A stretch of 64,000 bases of DNA, from contig JAJTGF010000001.1 of NCBI GenBank assembly GCA_021299335.1, positions 21,165 to 85,164 of the forward strand. Direction: 5' to 3'. Made by a program: the position numbers and the translations under genes. Below, in pieces: positions 18,703 through 28,681 of this stretch. Under the pieces are notes generated by a model that did no database searches, was not told where the DNA came from, and saw nothing but the letters and a program-made list of their open reading frames with translations. How positions within the stretch are numbered: position 1 is the stretch's first letter; each line of letters begins with the position of its first letter. This DNA comes from Cryomorphaceae bacterium. Its GTDB lineage: Bacteria; Bacteroidota; Bacteroidia; Flavobacteriales_D; Crocinitomicaceae.

Positions 18703-19980
18703 ATGGAATTATTCATCATCGTTTTATTGGTCCTGATCAATGGTGTTTTCTCAATGTCAGAAATGGCATTGGTGAGTTCAAAGCGCTTTAAACTCGAAAA
18801 GGCCAGTAAAAGAGGCAACAAAAAAGCACGTAAGGCACTGGAACTTTCAGAAAAACCAACGCGCTTCCTTTCAACGGTTCAAATCGGAATCACTTTAATT
18901 GGCATTTTACTCGGTGTTTATTCAGGAGAAAACCTCACCAATGATTTCATTTCAATACTTGAAAAATTTCAAAGTTTAAAACCATATAGTGAAGAACTCG
19001 CCACAGGAATCATTGTCGTGCTCATCACCTATTTCTCCATTGTTTTGGGTGAGCTCGTTCCAAAGCGCATTGGTATGGCTTACCCAGAAAAGATCATCAC
19101 TTTTATGGCAGCTCCCATGCAATTTTTGGCCCTACTTACCGGCCCATTTGTCTGGATGCTGACAGCGACAAACAATTTATTTGTGCGCATCCTAGGTTTG
19201 AACGACACCACTGATCAAGCCGTTTCAGAAGAAGAAATTAAATCCATTTTAAAGGAAAGTGCTCAAGGTGGAGAAATCCAAGATATAGAACATTCTATTG
19301 TGGAGCGGGTGTTTGAATTAGGAGACCGAAAAGTTAATTCGCTCTACACGCACCGCAGTGAAGTGGTGTTTTTTAGAGAGGATGATTCCTGGCAAGAAAT
19401 CTGTCAGAAAATCAATGAAGAAAAGCACTCCGCTTACCCTGTGTCTTCGAGTAATGACCTCGATGACATCACGGGCATCATTCTCTTGAAAGATTTATTT
19501 GGTGGGCAAACTGAACAAGATTTCAAGGTCGGGAATTTGATCAAAGAACCCATTTATTTCAATGAAAATACCAGTGCTTATCAAGTATTGGAGTCTTTTA
19601 AAAACGAAGGCAATCATTATGGAATTGTCGTGAATGAATACGGATCTGTTCAAGGGATCATTACCATGGATGACATGCTCGATGCCTTGGTAGGTCAGGC
19701 CACGGAACATTACCAAGATGAATACAAAATAGAACAGCGCACCGACGACTCTTGGTTTGTCGATGGGCAGTATTCCATTTTTGATTTTGAAAAGTATTTT
19801 GATATTTTATTAACAGATGACCAAAATTCTTTTGCAACGGTGGCTGGTTTATTTATTTCAAAAAAGAATGAAATTCCTGAAGTGGGTGATACCTTAGTCA
19901 TTGGCGAATTACAATTTGAGGTGCTTGACAAAGATGGCCCGCGTATAGATAAGCTATTGGTAACGCTTCTCCAAAAATAA
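18703..19980 (+). CDS. CNNM/CorC-type CBS-domain membrane protein ('hemolysin family')
   Basis: DUF21 TM region, two CBS domains, C-terminal CorC_HlyC domain. Confidence 0.93.
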   Translation: MELFIIVLLVLINGVFSMSEMALVSSKRFKLEKASKRGNKKARKALELSEKPTRFLSTVQIGITLIGILLGVYSGENLTNDFISILEKFQSLKPYSEELATGIIVVLITYFSIVLGELVPKRIGMAYPEKIITFMAAPMQFLALLTGPFVWMLTATNNLFVRILGLNDTTDQAVSEEEIKSILKESAQGGEIQDIEHSIVERVFELGDRKVNSLYTHRSEVVFFREDDSWQEICQKINEEKHSAYPVSSSNDLDDITGIILLKDLFGGQTEQDFKVGNLIKEPIYFNENTSAYQVLESFKNEGNHYGIVVNEYGSVQGIITMDDMLDALVGQATEHYQDEYKIEQRTDDSWFVDGQYSIFDFEKYFDILLTDDQNSFATVAGLFISKKNEIPEVGDTLVIGELQFEVLDKDGPRIDKLLVTLLQK

Positions 19981-19984
19981 AATG

Positions 19985-20056
19985 TGGTCTCGCCAGGAAT
20001 CGAACCTGGATCAAACGTTTAGGAAACGCTTATTCTATCCGTTGAACTACGAGACC
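19985..20056 (-). tRNA. tRNA-Arg (CCT)
   Basis: Minus strand folds as a cloverleaf: acceptor GGTCTCG/CGAGACC, anticodon arm AGCGT-TTCCTAA-ACGTT (anticodon CCT), GGTTCGATTCC T-arm. CCA not encoded. Confidence 0.95.
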
Positions 20057-21159
20057 AGTTGTTGTATTTCTTCCCAAACCTGCTGAGCAGCGAGATCCCA
20101 ATTGAAGTGCAAAATGCGTTGCTTGCCATTCTCGACTAATTGGGTTTGCAAAGCTACGTCATTTTTCATTTTTTTCATGCCGTTGGCAATCGAATCTACA
20201 TCGAAAGGGTCAACAAATAACGCGGCATTTGCTGCAATTTCAGGCAAACAACTTTGGTCGCCAGCAAGGATAGGTGTGTGACTTGCCATGGCCTCGGCGA
20301 GTGGCATTCCAAAGCCCTCAAAATAGGGAACATAAACAAAAGCGGTAGCTGCACCCATGATTTGAGCAAGAGCACTCGTTTCGAGATGCCCCAAGAAGTG
20401 AATGCGATTGGCAATTTCGGGATCGATTTTGATGACTGTGTTTTTCCACATTGCTGCGCCTACTATGACGAGATCTGTGGAGCTGTCTGACTTCGTGAAT
20501 TCTTGAAATGCTGCGATCAAGCGATTGATATTTTTTCTGGGATGTAAAGAACCCACGAATAGAAAGTAGGGCTTATTGACGCCTATTTGCTGCTGAATAT
20601 TTTCTTTTTCTTGTAAGGAAATAGGTTTGTAATGGGCATTGACCCCATTGTATACGACCCTTATTTTTTCTGATGGAATTTGATAACTTGAGATAATGTC
20701 TTGTTTGGTTGTATTTGAAACGGCAACAATTTTATCGGCAGCTTTTGCGAAGCACGGGTAGTATTTTTTGTAATACCAAGCTACCCATTTAGGGAGATCT
20801 TGCGGAAAATGTTCAAAATTGAGGTCGTGGATCGTGGCTAAAGTCGGCACTTTCAGGCCTAATGGCAACATGCCGTCAGGCGACCAAAATACATCGAGTT
20901 GATCTTGTTGAATGGCGCGTTTGAGTGTCCATTGAAACCAAATGATGTATAAAAAAGGGTGTCTTGTCGGAGGAAATACAGATTTGCAAATGACATTTGA
21001 CCCGAAACTGAATTGTGGGTCAACGGGTCGGTCAAAGTAGAGGATGAAGGTGTGTTCTGGATGCGCAGCTGTGAGGCGTTGAACCAGCTCTAACGTGTAA
21101 TTGCCAAAGCCCTCCATTTTTTGGCCCAATAAAGATCTGGTATTGATTCCGATGCGCAT
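20047..21159 (-). CDS. Glycosyltransferase family 4/1 (GT-B)
   Basis: FLFVGSLHPRKNINRLIAAF and YVPYFEGFGMPLAEAMASHTPILAGDQSCLPEIAANAALFVDP motifs. Confidence 0.92.
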   Translation of the reverse strand: MRIGINTRSLLGQKMEGFGNYTLELVQRLTAAHPEHTFILYFDRPVDPQFSFGSNVICKSVFPPTRHPFLYIIWFQWTLKRAIQQDQLDVFWSPDGMLPLGLKVPTLATIHDLNFEHFPQDLPKWVAWYYKKYYPCFAKAADKIVAVSNTTKQDIISSYQIPSEKIRVVYNGVNAHYKPISLQEKENIQQQIGVNKPYFLFVGSLHPRKNINRLIAAFQEFTKSDSSTDLVIVGAAMWKNTVIKIDPEIANRIHFLGHLETSALAQIMGAATAFVYVPYFEGFGMPLAEAMASHTPILAGDQSCLPEIAANAALFVDPFDVDSIANGMKKMKNDVALQTQLVENGKQRILHFNWDLAAQQVWEEIQQLVS

Positions 21160-21160
21160 C

Positions 21161-21802
21161 TTAAAATTGCAATATATAATTGCTTGATTTTTCTACTTTG
21201 ATGGTAGTAGCAGGGCCATGTCCACAATAAACGACTGTATCTTCGGGAAATTGGAAGAGCACGTCGTGTATGCTATTTTGAAGTGTGCGAAGATCGCCTC
21301 CTGGTAAATCTACGCGGCCAAAGCTACCTCTGAACAAAACATCGCCATTGATTACAAAACCACTGTCGTGATAGAACACAACATGACCTGGTGCGTGCCC
21401 AGGCGTATGAAAAACCTTGAATGTCAAGTCCCCGAATTCTAGGATTTGTTGGTCTTCAAGTGTAAACTCGGGAATGGCTACCTCTTTGTAATTTTCAAAC
21501 CCATAGACATGTGCATAGCTTTTTACAGATTCCCAGGTAGGATGGTCTGCAGCATGAAGATAGGCTGGTATTTGAAATTGATGAATGCAGAAAGAGGCAC
21601 CTAAGATGTGGTCGATGTGTGCATGTGTGAAGAGAATGGCCTTGACTTCTAAATCATTTCCATGGATGTAGGCAAAAAGTTCAGCTTCTTCTGCTCTTGT
21701 GTAGCAACCCGGATCAACTATAACAGCATCATGGCCATCAGAGACAACAAAGGTATTTTCTTGAAAGGCATTGAAGGAAAACGCTTGAATTTGAACAGAC
21801 AT
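21161..21802 (-). CDS. MBL-fold metallo-hydrolase (glyoxalase II-like)
   Basis: THAHIDHILGA, HTPGHAPGHVVFY, GDVLFRGSFGRVDLPGG. Confidence 0.92.
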   Translation of the reverse strand: MSVQIQAFSFNAFQENTFVVSDGHDAVIVDPGCYTRAEEAELFAYIHGNDLEVKAILFTHAHIDHILGASFCIHQFQIPAYLHAADHPTWESVKSYAHVYGFENYKEVAIPEFTLEDQQILEFGDLTFKVFHTPGHAPGHVVFYHDSGFVINGDVLFRGSFGRVDLPGGDLRTLQNSIHDVLFQFPEDTVVYCGHGPATTIKVEKSSNYILQF

Positions 21803-21806
21803 GTTT

Positions 21807-21814
21807 CAAAGTTA
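21807..21814 (-). promoter_or_regulatory. -7 box TAACTTTG, 5 nt before ATG 21802
   Basis: Perfect TAnnTTTG on minus strand. Confidence 0.6.
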
Positions 21815-21827
21815 CGGCAATTCTGCT

Positions 21828-24800
21828 TTAGCGCAGCAAGTTGACGTGCCCAGTCAGTATTTCCTTTCTATTTTGGTAATCGGTGTATTTGATTTTCCAG
21901 GTATAGGTGCCGTCTTGACAAGGACGGAAGTTGTAGGTGCCGTCCCAGTAGTCTTTGAGGTCTGTGAATTCGTAAATGAGTTCACCCCAACGGTTGTATA
22001 TACTGACTTCTACTTCGAGGTAATTGCCCCCGATCACGCGGAAATATTGGTTAAACATATCGCCGTCGGGTGTAAATGTATTCGGTACGTAAAAGAAAGG
22101 ATCAAAAAAGATATGGACTTGACTTTGAGCGGTACAGCCATTTTGATCCGTAAAAAATACGGAATAGATCGCGTTTTGATAAGGGTTTACAGTAGTAGAC
22201 TGGCAGCTCGGGCAAGAAACTTCGTCAGGAGGTGACCACAAAAATGTGCCAGGGCCTGATGGGTCGGCGGTGAGTTGAATATCATCGCCTTGAACGGCGT
22301 AAATATCGGGACCGGCGCTCACGAAGGCCGGTTGAAATAAATTGACTTGAACATAAGCCGAATCTTGACAACCTTGTGCATCTGTGCCAATGACCATGTA
22401 GGTCGTGTTGTAAGGTGGAATAACGCTCACTTGTGCACCGTTTGCACTCGATCCATTCGCGCTCGGACTCCATTCATAATAGAGTGCGCCACTTGCCCAA
22501 AGACTTGCAGCCTGTCCGGGACAAACGATGGTGTCGTTGCCTGCCCAAATTTGAGCGGTGAGGATAGAAACCCAAACGGAGTCGGTTTCGGTACCGCAAC
22601 TGTTGGTGACGTCTACATAATAATATTGCGGAACCAACGGATTAATTTGAACCGTTGCGTTGTTAGTGCCAATGATATTGTTGTTGGGATACCAAAAGAA
22701 GGTTGTCCCGCCGGAGGCTGTCAAGGGCATAGAGGCGCCATAGCAGAGCGCTACGCTATCAATTAACTGTGGAACAGGTGGATTATTGAAAACAGAAATG
22801 GACATTGAATCTTGAGCAGTACAACCAATACCTGATGTAAGCGTAGCGGTATAGGTGATATTGTTTTGCGGTGTTGAAATGACGGTTGGGCCGGTAGTGG
22901 TATTGAGAAAATTACCCGGAGACCAATTAATGTTGCCCGTGGCGGTGGCGGTAATAGACACGCTTTCACCGATGCAGATGGTGGTGTCATTTGGCAAGGT
23001 GATACTTGGTGTATCGACAATGAGCGTCACGTCGAGTGTATCGGAGCCACAAGAATCTGAAACAATAACTGAAAATGTAGTGGTTGTAAATATGGTAGCG
23101 GTAGGTGTTGGGCTACTCGGATTGTTGAGCACGTTGGCGGGTGTCCAAGAATAGGTGCTGCCGCCGTAAGCTTCAAGTTGATATGAGTCTCCGGCACAGA
23201 TGCTGGAGTTTGGTTGTACGGCACCTGCCACAAAAGAACCAATATTGACGGTCACGATGACGGAGTCTGGGGTAAAACAACCAGTTGAATCAAAAGCCAC
23301 GAGTAGAACATCGTAAACACCAGGTGTGGTGTAGGCGTGCGTAGGCTCGTATAAATTGGAAGTGGTGCCGTCACCAAAATCCCAGAAATAGGAGTTGGCG
23401 TTCTGGGAATTATTGTCAAAGAAAACGTTTTGTGGAATGCAGATAAGCGGTGCAGGTTGTGCAGCAATGGCTTCAATGGTGCTCAGTTCAAATTTAAAGC
23501 AAGCGAGGTTGCAATTGGAGCTCTGGTTTGTTTGTGACCACACACCTGGCGTACTTGTAAAGCCGAAGTCGTTGCCGCCGCAAGCGCCACAAACAGCATG
23601 GTAAATACGGCCTTGGTTGTCAAAACGGGAGGTGCCGCCGTCCACATGATTCGAACTACTGGTAATGCCACCCATGAAAGTGGCATATTTTAGTGAGCTG
23701 GCATCTTGGTCGAGCACGGCAATGTAGAAATTGGACCCGTTCGTGTTTAATTGGTATGCATCTAGGGTAACCGGGAAGTTGTTGGTTGTAGAAAAACTGG
23801 CTTGGCCGTAGAGCTGATTGAGCTGGCCGCCCCAGCCTGCCAAATAGATGTCATAGCAATCTGAAATGAGAAATGCTGTTGGCGAGAGCTCAACATGTCC
23901 AGTTCCGGCACCAATCATGGTGGTCCAGTTGGTGACCGATAAATCTTGTGCATATTTGCGTAGGAACTGACCTGAATTGGCATTCCCGTAGCAACCGGGA
24001 GTGATGGCCCACGAAGATTCAGACTGCCCGTAGACGTATACGGCATTGTTGACATCTGTGCGGACAAAATAAGTCTGGTCGTATTCGGATTGCCCCATGT
24101 AAGTACCCGATTGCAGGGCGCCACTAGCTGCATTAATGCGCAGCGCATAGCCATCGGCACTACCTCCGTTGAACGTGAGGTCATGGCCGCCAGTGATGGC
24201 TAGCGAACTAGAGGTGGTTCCGCCGGCAACATAAACACTTCCGTTGGTTCCGGTGGCGATAGAGTTGCCTGATTCGGCTCCGCTTCCTCCAAAATAAGAG
24301 CTCCACATCAGTTGGGAGAGGCCTGCATTCATTTTGAAAATGACAGCGTCTTGGGATCCGTTGAGTAAGGTTTGAAATCCGTTTTGTGTTGGGAAGTTGG
24401 AAGAAGTAGTAGTGCTCGAAACGTAAACATTTTGATTGGCGTCGAGTACAATTTCTCCGCGAAATTGGTCGCCGTAGTTGTAGAACAAACTAGCAGCATT
24501 AAGGCCGTCGGTACTGGTGCCGCCCACATAAGTAGAGGAAAGCAAAGCGGTGCCATTGGGGTTGAATCTGGCGATGTAGATGTCAGAACCATTGAACTCC
24601 AACGAATTTTGAAGTTGATAAGGACCCCCATTGAAAGAATTGTCAAAAGGTTGTCCTGCCATAGGGAAATTAGTGGAGGAGGTCACGCCGTAAACATAAA
24701 GTTCGCCATTTGCCGCACTCACAATACTGTGTGGAGTTTCGTTTCCTGAACCACCCAAGTAGGTAGAATAAAGTAGCGCTGTTCCGTTGGCGTTAAATTT

Positions 24801-25694
24801 GGTGATTCCGACATCCATTGGAAATGAACCTGTTCCTGAATTATATGTTGCATCAAAAGCACCTGAACTACTCGGGTAGCCCGAACCAAAAACTATACCG
24901 CCCCCAAATAAATTTCCGTTGACATCTGGCGTAGCGGTAAAGCCCCAGTTATCGACAGGTGAGCCCGTAAAAGTGGAGAAAGTGAGGCTAGGATCAATGT
25001 AGAGAGGGAGGTCGGGTTGGTAGTCCGAACCAACTTGAAAAGAGACCACATTGTTATTCAAAGCAAATACAACCTGTACTTCTTTTTTTTCCGTTTCGGA
25101 TATGAGGTTCCAAGCTTTGGGGGCGCTGTAGGTGATTTCGCCAAAGCGATGGGTGAGGTGCAAAATACCGCGCTCATCTATAAAAAGAGAGTCAGCACCA
25201 TTGATTTCAAAGTCGAGCTCGTGAATATCGGTAAATGCTTGGAGTTGTAGGTGAAAAGCAAACTGTTGCTCATTGGTGAGATAGTGCAAAGAACCATTTG
25301 GAAAATAGTGAGCGGCATTCAGTTTTTTGACGCCATGTATTTTAGATTTCCATTTGCTCTGATCGTTTCCTAGAAAATAATTGTGGTAATGCTGACTTGA
25401 GTCGCTTGAAGTAAAAGTTGCTTTTTGGGCATGCACAAACCGTTGTTGAAGGGCGTGATAGACAGGAGCCTCTTCATGATGTTCAACGGTTTTGTCGTGG
25501 TCGTGAGCGTGAAAAGTGGCGTTGGATAAGAAAAATGTGAGCCCTTCTTGTTCGACGTATAGCCGACCAGAGGATAACGGCATGTTGTATAGTATGCGCT
25601 CATCCCATTGCCCCTGATTGGGGTACATCCAGAGGCCTTGGGCAAAAGCCGTTTGGAAAAACCCGAATAGAACAAGAAAACGTAATAGGCTCAT
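21828..25694 (-). CDS. Large secreted T9SS protein: SBBP-type beta-propeller repeats, PKD domain, CHU_C/gliding-motility C-terminal (type B sorting) domain
   Basis: Signal peptide; repeats of the type NGTALLYSTYLGGSGNETPHSI; PKD YFWDFGDGTTSNLYEPTHAY; C-terminus YVPNTFTPDGDMFNQYFRVIGG...YNRWGELIYE...DGTYTWKIKY. Confidence 0.92.
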   Translation of the reverse strand: MSLLRFLVLFGFFQTAFAQGLWMYPNQGQWDERILYNMPLSSGRLYVEQEGLTFFLSNATFHAHDHDKTVEHHEEAPVYHALQQRFVHAQKATFTSSDSSQHYHNYFLGNDQSKWKSKIHGVKKLNAAHYFPNGSLHYLTNEQQFAFHLQLQAFTDIHELDFEINGADSLFIDERGILHLTHRFGEITYSAPKAWNLISETEKKEVQVVFALNNNVVSFQVGSDYQPDLPLYIDPSLTFSTFTGSPVDNWGFTATPDVNGNLFGGGIVFGSGYPSSSGAFDATYNSGTGSFPMDVGITKFNANGTALLYSTYLGGSGNETPHSIVSAANGELYVYGVTSSTNFPMAGQPFDNSFNGGPYQLQNSLEFNGSDIYIARFNPNGTALLSSTYVGGTSTDGLNAASLFYNYGDQFRGEIVLDANQNVYVSSTTTSSNFPTQNGFQTLLNGSQDAVIFKMNAGLSQLMWSSYFGGSGAESGNSIATGTNGSVYVAGGTTSSSLAITGGHDLTFNGGSADGYALRINAASGALQSGTYMGQSEYDQTYFVRTDVNNAVYVYGQSESSWAITPGCYGNANSGQFLRKYAQDLSVTNWTTMIGAGTGHVELSPTAFLISDCYDIYLAGWGGQLNQLYGQASFSTTNNFPVTLDAYQLNTNGSNFYIAVLDQDASSLKYATFMGGITSSSNHVDGGTSRFDNQGRIYHAVCGACGGNDFGFTSTPGVWSQTNQSSNCNLACFKFELSTIEAIAAQPAPLICIPQNVFFDNNSQNANSYFWDFGDGTTSNLYEPTHAYTTPGVYDVLLVAFDSTGCFTPDSVIVTVNIGSFVAGAVQPNSSICAGDSYQLEAYGGSTYSWTPANVLNNPSSPTPTATIFTTTTFSVIVSDSCGSDTLDVTLIVDTPSITLPNDTTICIGESVSITATATGNINWSPGNFLNTTTGPTVISTPQNNITYTATLTSGIGCTAQDSMSISVFNNPPVPQLIDSVALCYGASMPLTASGGTTFFWYPNNNIIGTNNATVQINPLVPQYYYVDVTNSCGTETDSVWVSILTAQIWAGNDTIVCPGQAASLWASGALYYEWSPSANGSSANGAQVSVIPPYNTTYMVIGTDAQGCQDSAYVQVNLFQPAFVSAGPDIYAVQGDDIQLTADPSGPGTFLWSPPDEVSCPSCQSTTVNPYQNAIYSVFFTDQNGCTAQSQVHIFFDPFFYVPNTFTPDGDMFNQYFRVIGGNYLEVEVSIYNRWGELIYEFTDLKDYWDGTYNFRPCQDGTYTWKIKYTDYQNRKEILTGHVNLLR

Positions 25695-25834
25695 GAGTTG
25701 AGTAAATTTAACACAAACAGGGGCATTTTCAAAATAATAAACTATCTAAAAGCGAGAAGGTTGCCAATGTCTTATGAAAAAAATTGCGTTTGGTAAAAAA
25801 ATGCAGTTTATTTGTCTTTCAAATTGCTTAGCAC

Positions 25835-28681
25835 ATGAAACAAGCTTCTCTTCTCCTTTTTATCCTAGTTGCCCTGAATGCGCATTTTAGTTGGGCCCAA
25901 GACTACTCGCGTTTAAAGATTTATGCCAATGAATTTGAGCTGAGTAAGCTCGCCAATTTGGGCGTTGCTGTCGATCACGGTATCCATAAAGAGGGGGTAT
26001 TTTTCATCTCTGATTTTTCCAAAGCAGAACGCCAAATCATGGATTCCTATGATTACACCTATGAAGTCTTGATTGAAGACGTACAAGCTTATTATATAGA
26101 AGAGCTCAGCAAACCCGCTTCAAAAGAGAACAATTCAGATAAAAACGTGAGTTGCCCAGGATCGGGAAGTATTGGGGCGGGCACAACCCCAACGACCCCA
26201 ACGCATTTCAATTTAGGAACCATGGGAGGCTACCTGAAATACGAAGAAATGTTAGCTGAACTCGATGAGATGCTGGCTACCTATCCTAATTTAATTACCG
26301 CCAAAGCGCCAATTTCAACTTTTTTGACCGCTCAAAATAGACCGCTTTACCACGTTCGCATTTCAGATAACCCTAACATTGATGAAAGCGGCGAGCCAAA
26401 GGTTCTTTACACGGCCATCCACCATGCCCGCGAACCAATGAGTTTAATGGAAACCATCTTTTTCATGTGGTATGTCTTGGAAAATTACGGTACCAATCCG
26501 GAAATTACCTATATCGTCAACCACATGCAATTGTACTTTGTTCCTTGTATCAACCCCGATGGCTATGTCTACAATCAAACCACTAACCCCAATGGAGGTG
26601 GTATGTGGCGCAAAAATCGACGCCTTAACTCTGGCGGTTCATATGGCGTTGACCTGAACCGCAACTACAGCTATGGTTGGGGTACTACAGGTACTTCCTT
26701 TACGCAAACCAATGAAACCTATTGCGGAACAGCAGCATTTTCTGAGCCAGAAACACAGGCCATGCGCTGGTTGGTACAAAACAACAAATTTGTAACGGCT
26801 TTTAATGCCCATACTTACGCAGAAGACATCCTCTTCCCGATTGGTACCACTACTGCTGAATTTGCAGATCACCACGATTACTTCCAAGAGTATACAAATA
26901 TCATGGTCGAGTTCAATGGATATGGTGCTATTAAAAGCTCTGCTTTGTATCCAGCGTCAGGAGATTCCGACGACTACATGTACAAAGTTGATATTGGCGT
27001 TGGCGTCAAAGACACGATGTTTGTGCACACTCCAGAGGTTGGTACCGCTTTTTGGCAACCATCTTCTCAAATAGTGGCAACTTGCCAAGAAATGGTCTAT
27101 CCGAATCTCATTCTTGCGCATGTTGCTGGTATCTATTACGTGACCACCGATCAAGACCCGAGCAACATTGCTACACTGAGCGGTAATTTCAATCACCAGG
27201 CAAGGCGTTTGGGCCGAGAAAATGGGCAGGTAACTGTGAGTATTGTTCCGCTGCAAAACATCGTATCTGTCGGCGCGCCAGTAGTTCATAACTTAGCGCT
27301 TCAACAAAATGGCACAGCAGGTATTGCCTTCACCCTCAATCCAAACATTCAGTTTGGAGATCAAATCAAGTATATTTTGCAAACAGATAACGGCTATTGG
27401 ATCAAAAAAGATACAATAGTCAAAACATACGGCGCTTTTACACTTCAGGTGACAGAAAATGCAACTGCGTCAACGAACTGGACAGGAAATTGGAATACGA
27501 CTACAACAACTTTTGTCTCTGCTCCACGCTCATTCACAGATACGCCAACTGGCAATTATGTCAACAACGCAAATACAACCTACACGTATGTCCCGACAAT
27601 AGATCTCACCAATGCGATTGCTGCTAAGTTGAGTTTTTGGGCCAAATGGGATATCGAGGCAGATTATGATTTTGTTCAATTACAAGTGTCTACAGATAAC
27701 GGGGCAACTTGGATTGGGCAGTGTGGTTTGTATACCGTCTCAGGAACTTCTGCCAACGGCAGTGTTCAGCCCAACAACCAACCCGTTTGGGAAGGTGTTC
27801 AAAGTGCCTGGATCCAGGAAGAGATTCAATTGAGCGATTATTTAGGTCAAGTGATCAAAGTGAGGTTTCAATTGAAATCAGATGGCGGAACGCGCAAAGA
27901 TGGCTTTTATTTTGACGATTTTTCGATCTATTATAATGAAGCGGGCCCAACCGTTGCTCCATTAGCTCAGTTCCAAGCACCAAGTAATTTGTGTAGTGGT
28001 ACTACCGTTCAATTCACAGATCTCTCTCAAAATTTACCCACGACTTGGCTTTGGGATTTTGGTGATGGTACTACTTCAGCAGATCAAAATCCTTCACATG
28101 TATTTGCACCTGGCACCTATACGGTGAGTTTGACAGTTACCAATGCGGCTGGCACCAACACCAGCACTCAACAAATCACGGTTCAGATTACTCCAATTGT
28201 TGGCCTGACCATCGCCGACACCGATTTGGTGCTTTGTGCACAAGATGGTCCGGTGGCCTTGAATGTCACACCACAAGATGCAACGATCAGCGGCTTGGGC
28301 GTTAGCGGTCTTTCATTTGACCCGTCGGGCTTGGCCCTTGGCCCTGTTACGCTTACTGCTTCCCTTACTGATGCCAACACTGGCTGTACAGGTAGCACGC
28401 AACTCACAGTAATTATAGAAGATTGTGCACAGCTCGACAACCCAACTGTATTGAATTTCAATGTGTATCCAAATCCAACAACAGGTGACCTTCAAATTTC
28501 AGATCTAATGTCCAATACACAACTGCAACTTTTTGATGCACAAGGTAAGCTCGTTGGCTCTTGGCTCTGTTTGGCTCAAAAGGAGACCCTTACATTGGAT
28601 GTAAGTGAAGGTGTTTATTATTTAGAAGCTCAAATTGAAAGTCAACTCATTCGTAAAAAAGTAGTTGTTCTAGGGAACTAG
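25835..28681 (+). CDS. Secreted M14 zinc carboxypeptidase with PKD domain and T9SS type A sorting domain
   Basis: HHAREPMSLMET, GVDLNRNYSYGWG and TPEVGTAFW (M14); LWDFGDGTTSADQNPSHVF (PKD); FNVYPNPTTGDLQI...KKVVVLGN (C-terminal sorting). Confidence 0.93.
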   Translation: MKQASLLLFILVALNAHFSWAQDYSRLKIYANEFELSKLANLGVAVDHGIHKEGVFFISDFSKAERQIMDSYDYTYEVLIEDVQAYYIEELSKPASKENNSDKNVSCPGSGSIGAGTTPTTPTHFNLGTMGGYLKYEEMLAELDEMLATYPNLITAKAPISTFLTAQNRPLYHVRISDNPNIDESGEPKVLYTAIHHAREPMSLMETIFFMWYVLENYGTNPEITYIVNHMQLYFVPCINPDGYVYNQTTNPNGGGMWRKNRRLNSGGSYGVDLNRNYSYGWGTTGTSFTQTNETYCGTAAFSEPETQAMRWLVQNNKFVTAFNAHTYAEDILFPIGTTTAEFADHHDYFQEYTNIMVEFNGYGAIKSSALYPASGDSDDYMYKVDIGVGVKDTMFVHTPEVGTAFWQPSSQIVATCQEMVYPNLILAHVAGIYYVTTDQDPSNIATLSGNFNHQARRLGRENGQVTVSIVPLQNIVSVGAPVVHNLALQQNGTAGIAFTLNPNIQFGDQIKYILQTDNGYWIKKDTIVKTYGAFTLQVTENATASTNWTGNWNTTTTTFVSAPRSFTDTPTGNYVNNANTTYTYVPTIDLTNAIAAKLSFWAKWDIEADYDFVQLQVSTDNGATWIGQCGLYTVSGTSANGSVQPNNQPVWEGVQSAWIQEEIQLSDYLGQVIKVRFQLKSDGGTRKDGFYFDDFSIYYNEAGPTVAPLAQFQAPSNLCSGTTVQFTDLSQNLPTTWLWDFGDGTTSADQNPSHVFAPGTYTVSLTVTNAAGTNTSTQQITVQITPIVGLTIADTDLVLCAQDGPVALNVTPQDATISGLGVSGLSFDPSGLALGPVTLTASLTDANTGCTGSTQLTVIIEDCAQLDNPTVLNFNVYPNPTTGDLQISDLMSNTQLQLFDAQGKLVGSWLCLAQKETLTLDVSEGVYYLEAQIESQLIRKKVVVLGN

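Noticed and set aside
21801-22766. Plus-strand ORFs 21801-22235 and 22347-22766
   Set aside because: They are antisense to the well-supported PKD/CHU_C gene (21828-25694) and show no recognisable protein motifs; shadow ORFs.
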